DNA of 64,000 bases from Shimia sp049116215 (lineage in GTDB: Bacteria > Pseudomonadota > Alphaproteobacteria > Rhodobacterales > Rhodobacteraceae). A program made the position numbers and the translations under genes. This document shows positions 61,251-64,000 of the stretch, in pieces; position 1 is the first letter of the stretch, and each line of letters opens with the position of its first letter. The notes below the pieces were generated by a model. That model worked only from the letters and a program-made list of their open reading frames with translations. It was not told the origin of the DNA and ran no database searches. The stretch lies in assembly GCF_049116215.1 (NCBI RefSeq), contig NZ_JAGDZB010000003.1, positions 434,001 to 498,000 on the forward strand. Reading direction: 5' to 3'.

Positions 61251-62065
61251 TACATGCCTCCCATGGCATTCAGCGGGTTGGCGAGCAGTGTGCGGGTGGC
61301 GGTGGCCACATCGTCCTGACGCATCAGGCTTTCGCCAATCAGGAAAGTACGGGCGCCGTAGCGGGCCATGTCGGCCAGTTCCGCGGGCGTATTCAGGCCG
61401 CTTTCGCAGACAATCAGGCGGTCCTCCGGCACCAGCTTGGACAGGGTGCGGGTGGTGTCGAGCGTGGTCTCAAAGGTTTTGAGATTGCGGTTGTTGATGC
61501 CCATGAGCGGGGATTTGAGTTGGCTGGCGCGTTCCAGCTCCTCGCGGTCATGCACCTCAAGCAGCACGTCCATGTTCCAGCTGAAAGCGGCTTCTTCGAG
61601 TTCTTGCGCTTGCGCGTCACTGACGGAGGCGAGGATGATCAGGATGCAGTCGGCACCCAGCGCGCGGGCTTCGGCCACCTGATAGGTGTCATACATGAAG
61701 TCCTTGCGCAGTGCGGGCAGGCCGGTTGCGTTGCGGGCTTCGGTCAAGAAGGACTTTTGGCCCTGAAAGCTGGGCGTGTCTGTCAATACGGACAGGCAAG
61801 TTGCGCCGCCTTCTTCATAGGCTTTGGCCAGTTCTGGTGGGTTGAAGTCTTCGCGGATGAGGCCTTTGGACGGCGAGGCTTTTTTGACCTCGGCGATCAG
61901 GCCGTAGCCTTCGCGGGCGGCTTTGTGCAGCGCGTCGGAAAAGCCGCGGGTTGGGCTGGCTTCGCGCGCCTCGGCTTCAACCGCCTCCAGAGGTTTGGCA
62001 GCCTTGTCAGCGGCCACTTCTTCCAGCTTGTAAGCTTTGATTTTGTCCAGAACGGTTTCGGTCAT
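61250..62065 (-). CDS. trpC: Indole-3-glycerol phosphate synthase
   Basis: 271 aa TIM barrel. It cyclises CdRP to indole-3-glycerol phosphate. Motifs are LIAEVKKASPSKGLIR (catalytic Lys), LSVLTDTPSFQG, LRKDFMYDTYQV, LMGINNRNLKTFETTL and VCESGLNT. Its start overlaps ung (ATGA). Confidence 0.97.
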   Translation of the reverse strand: MTETVLDKIKAYKLEEVAADKAAKPLEAVEAEAREASPTRGFSDALHKAAREGYGLIAEVKKASPSKGLIREDFNPPELAKAYEEGGATCLSVLTDTPSFQGQKSFLTEARNATGLPALRKDFMYDTYQVAEARALGADCILIILASVSDAQAQELEEAAFSWNMDVLLEVHDREELERASQLKSPLMGINNRNLKTFETTLDTTRTLSKLVPEDRLIVCESGLNTPAELADMARYGARTFLIGESLMRQDDVATATRTLLANPLNAMGGM

Positions 62066-62730
62066 GCGTCAGTCCAGTTTATCGGTGTGTCGCCTTGGTC
62101 GGCGAGCCAATTGTTGATGGTTGAAAACGGGCGGGAGCCGAAAAATCCGCGTCGGGCGGAGAGCGGCGATGGGTGCGCCGTTTCAATCATCAGATGTTGG
62201 CCGCCATCTTTAGGCGATGTGATGTGAGGTGCAAGGGCTTGGGCCTGTTTTCCCCACAGAACAAAAGCCGTAGGGCGGCGGGCAGAGATGTCGGCCAGCA
62301 CCTGATGGGCCAGAGTTTGCCAGCCAAGCGCTTTGTGGCCGTTGGCGTCGCCTGCGGGGACGGAGAGCACGGTGTTGAGCAAGAGCACGCCTTGTTTGGC
62401 CCAGAAGTGCAGGTCGCCGTTTGGTGGGGTTGCGCCAAGATCATCCTGCAGCTCTTTGTAAATGTTACTCAAAGAGCGAGGCAACGGGGCCACGTCTGGC
62501 TCCACGGAGAACGACAGCCCATGGGCGTGACCGGGCGTTGGGTATGGGTCTTGGCCCAGAATGACAACGCGCACGTCCTTTGGTGCTACGGCCTCAAGCG
62601 CGGCAAAGCGTTGCGCTGCGGGAGGTAGGATCTCCCGCGGGTCGCTTTGGATTTTTGCCTCGATGTCTGGCCAGCGGTCCGTGAAGAACGGCAGATGCGC
62701 CCAGTGGCTGGGCGGGGTGGCTGTGTTCAT
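62062..62730 (-). CDS. ung: Uracil-DNA glycosylase (family 1)
   Basis: 222 aa. It removes uracil from DNA. The catalytic motif A is VVILGQDPYPTPGHAHGL with Asp61; motif B is AHPSPLSARRGFFGSRPF with the catalytic His. It interrupts trpD-trpC and overlaps both neighbours by 4 nt, so its expression is tied to the trp genes. Also named family-1 UDG by the full C-terminal HPSPLS block. Confidence 0.96.
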   Translation of the reverse strand: MNTATPPSHWAHLPFFTDRWPDIEAKIQSDPREILPPAAQRFAALEAVAPKDVRVVILGQDPYPTPGHAHGLSFSVEPDVAPLPRSLSNIYKELQDDLGATPPNGDLHFWAKQGVLLLNTVLSVPAGDANGHKALGWQTLAHQVLADISARRPTAFVLWGKQAQALAPHITSPKDGGQHLMIETAHPSPLSARRGFFGSRPFSTINNWLADQGDTPINWTDA

Positions 62731-63746
62731 GCTGCCGAGGTGACTTTGGCCAACGCGGCCACTTTGCCTTTGGCGGCACCGGAGTCGATGCTTTCACGGG
62801 CCTTTTCCACACCTTCGCGCAGGTCACTGGCCGAATCTGCCACCACCAACGCGGCAGCGGTATTGAGCAGGACGGCATCGCGATAGGCGCTTTGCGCTCC
62901 ATCCAGCAGCGCGCGGAAAGCGTTGGCGTTGTCTTCTGGCGAGCCGCCGACGATGTCCTCAAACGGATGCACAGGCAGACCTGCGTCTTCTGGATGTAGC
63001 TCCACGTCTTTGACTGTGCCGTCGCTTTCCAAGGCAGACACCCAACTCACGCCGGTGATGGTCAACTCATCGGTGCCGTCTGAGCCATGCACCAACCACG
63101 CGCGTTCGCTGCCCAATTGACCCAGGGTTTCGGCCATCGGGCGGATCAGGTCACGGGTGAAGGCGCCGGTCAGTTGACGTTTGACGCCCGCTGGGTTGGT
63201 GAGCGGCCCGAGAATGTTGAAGATGGTGCGCGTGCCAAGTTCGGCGCGCGTCGGCATCACATGGGCAATCGCCGGGTGGTGCATGGGCGCCATCATGAAG
63301 GCGATGCCGCAGGTTTCTAGCGCTTTTTCAACCACGTCCGGCCCAACCATGACGTTGATGCCCATCTGGGTTTGCACGTCTGCTGTACCGGATTTGGAGC
63401 TGAGGTTGCGGTTGCCGTGTTTGGCAACGGCGACGCCCGCGCCTGCGGTGACAAAGGCGGTGGCGGTGGAGATGTTGAGCGTGTGCTTGCCGTCTCCGCC
63501 GGTGCCGACGATGTCAATGGCACCCTCTGGTGCTTTCACCGCATGGCATTTGGAGCGCATGACAGCGGCGGCGGCAGCGTATTCATCGACGGTTTCACCA
63601 CGGGTGCGCAGGGCCATCAACAGGCCGCCCATTTGGCTCGGCGTGGCTTCACCTTCAAACAGAAGTGTAAAAGCGTCTTCAGCTTCGGCACGCGTCAAAG
63701 GGCGATCAGCCGCGGCGCCGATCAGGAATTTAATGTCGGCAGTCAT
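62727..63746 (-). CDS. trpD: Anthranilate phosphoribosyltransferase
   Basis: 339 aa. It adds phosphoribose to anthranilate. PRPP-site motif DIVGTGGDGKHTLNISTATA (~78-97), KHGNRNLSSKSGTADVQ and the helical N-terminal ALRTRGETVDEYAAA are typical. The start overlaps trpG and the end overlaps ung (both ATGA). Confidence 0.97.
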   Translation of the reverse strand: MTADIKFLIGAAADRPLTRAEAEDAFTLLFEGEATPSQMGGLLMALRTRGETVDEYAAAAAVMRSKCHAVKAPEGAIDIVGTGGDGKHTLNISTATAFVTAGAGVAVAKHGNRNLSSKSGTADVQTQMGINVMVGPDVVEKALETCGIAFMMAPMHHPAIAHVMPTRAELGTRTIFNILGPLTNPAGVKRQLTGAFTRDLIRPMAETLGQLGSERAWLVHGSDGTDELTITGVSWVSALESDGTVKDVELHPEDAGLPVHPFEDIVGGSPEDNANAFRALLDGAQSAYRDAVLLNTAAALVVADSASDLREGVEKARESIDSGAAKGKVAALAKVTSAA

Positions 63747-64000
63747 GCGGCGGCGTCCTCTTTGGCGGGCATCATGTCCAGAAAGTTCTTGAGCAGGGCG
63801 TGGCCGTGCTCAGAGGCAATGGATTCCGGGTGGAATTGTACGCCGTGGATGGGCAGCTCTTTGTGTTGCAGCCCCATGATGGTGCCATCGTCAAGTTCAG
63901 CGGTGATGTCCAGACAGTCCGGCAGTGTTGCGCGATCCACCACAAGGGAGTGATAGCGCGTCGCTTCAAACGGGCTTGGCAGTCCGGCAAAGAGGCCTTT
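63743..64000 (-). CDS. trpG: Anthranilate synthase glutamine amidotransferase (partial)
   Basis: The last 85 codons are visible; the 5' end is beyond the right edge. GLPSPFEATRYHSLVVDR and the triad residues His and Glu in GVQFHPESIASEHGH (class I amidotransferase) are present; the nucleophilic Cys lies outside the window. It makes ammonia for TrpE. The stop overlaps trpD by ATGA. Could also serve folate synthesis if it is a shared trpG/pabA. Confidence 0.93.
   Translation of the reverse strand, partial: KGLFAGLPSPFEATRYHSLVVDRATLPDCLDITAELDDGTIMGLQHKELPIHGVQFHPESIASEHGHALLKNFLDMMPAKEDAAA

Overview
The window looks like a chromosomal core segment of a marine alphaproteobacterium of the Rhodobacterales (Roseobacter group). 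The evidence is the gene order trpG-trpD-trpC-moaC-moeA-lexA-comEC-gltX-gltA, a tkt/ZauP-like/zapA locus, a GTNNN-type GTTC-N7-GTTC SOS operator in front of lexA and uvrA, a gene-transfer-agent-type endolysin/holin pair, and Hint-domain and RTX-repeat proteins typical of this group. No genus is claimed. I see no rRNA, tRNA, CRISPR array, insertion sequence or prophage. Almost all of the DNA is coding, and many genes overlap by 4 nt (ATGA).

Left part (1-24.7 kb): an ArsR/SRPBCC/DUF1761 operon; a secreted von Willebrand A protein with five tandem C-terminal modules; SOS-controlled uvrA; a membrane protein divergent from an XRE regulator with a perfect inverted repeat between them; a DUF2892 protein behind an FNR-like box; a choice-of-anchor-L plus Hint protein; a valine-catabolism set (mmsA, an acyl-CoA dehydrogenase, 3-hydroxyisobutyryl-CoA hydrolase, mmsB) interleaved with a diguanylate cyclase and a small unknown gene, with a divergent LysR regulator; then a CBS protein, coaD, a DUF808 protein, two unknown genes, plsC and tkt.

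Middle part (24.9-43.7 kb): zauP-like and zapA (Z-ring organisation), cytochrome b561, and a minus-strand operon from purL through small membrane and cysteine-cluster proteins to bolA and the monothiol glutaredoxin grxD. Next come an Omp85-like barrel and a large MscS channel. A LysR regulator resembling LsrB/VtlR follows, with a predicted small RNA just downstream of it. The RNA has two stem-loops, an anti-Shine-Dalgarno-like CACCUCCC and a strong terminator. In Rhizobiales LsrB/VtlR-type regulators control AbcR sRNAs, so this is the best candidate here for an undescribed regulatory unit. A GGDEF-EAL protein and a fused indolepyruvate ferredoxin oxidoreductase with an operator-like repeat in its promoter follow.

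Right part (42-64 kb): an acyltransferase, murI, argC and the cytochrome c maturation genes ccmE, ccmF and ccmH. The ccm set is split by an endolysin/holin cassette of the gene-transfer-agent lysis type. Then a PaaG-like enoyl-CoA isomerase/hydratase, a DUF2087 protein, two paralogous anchored RTX calcium-binding proteins sharing the upstream motif CACG-N5-CGTG, gltA, gltX, comEC, lexA, and the coupled trpG-trpD-ung-trpC-moaC-moeA operon, which runs off the right edge.

Coordinates of short sites were counted by eye and may be off by one or two bases. Family calls rest on motifs and overall resemblance, because no database search was possible.
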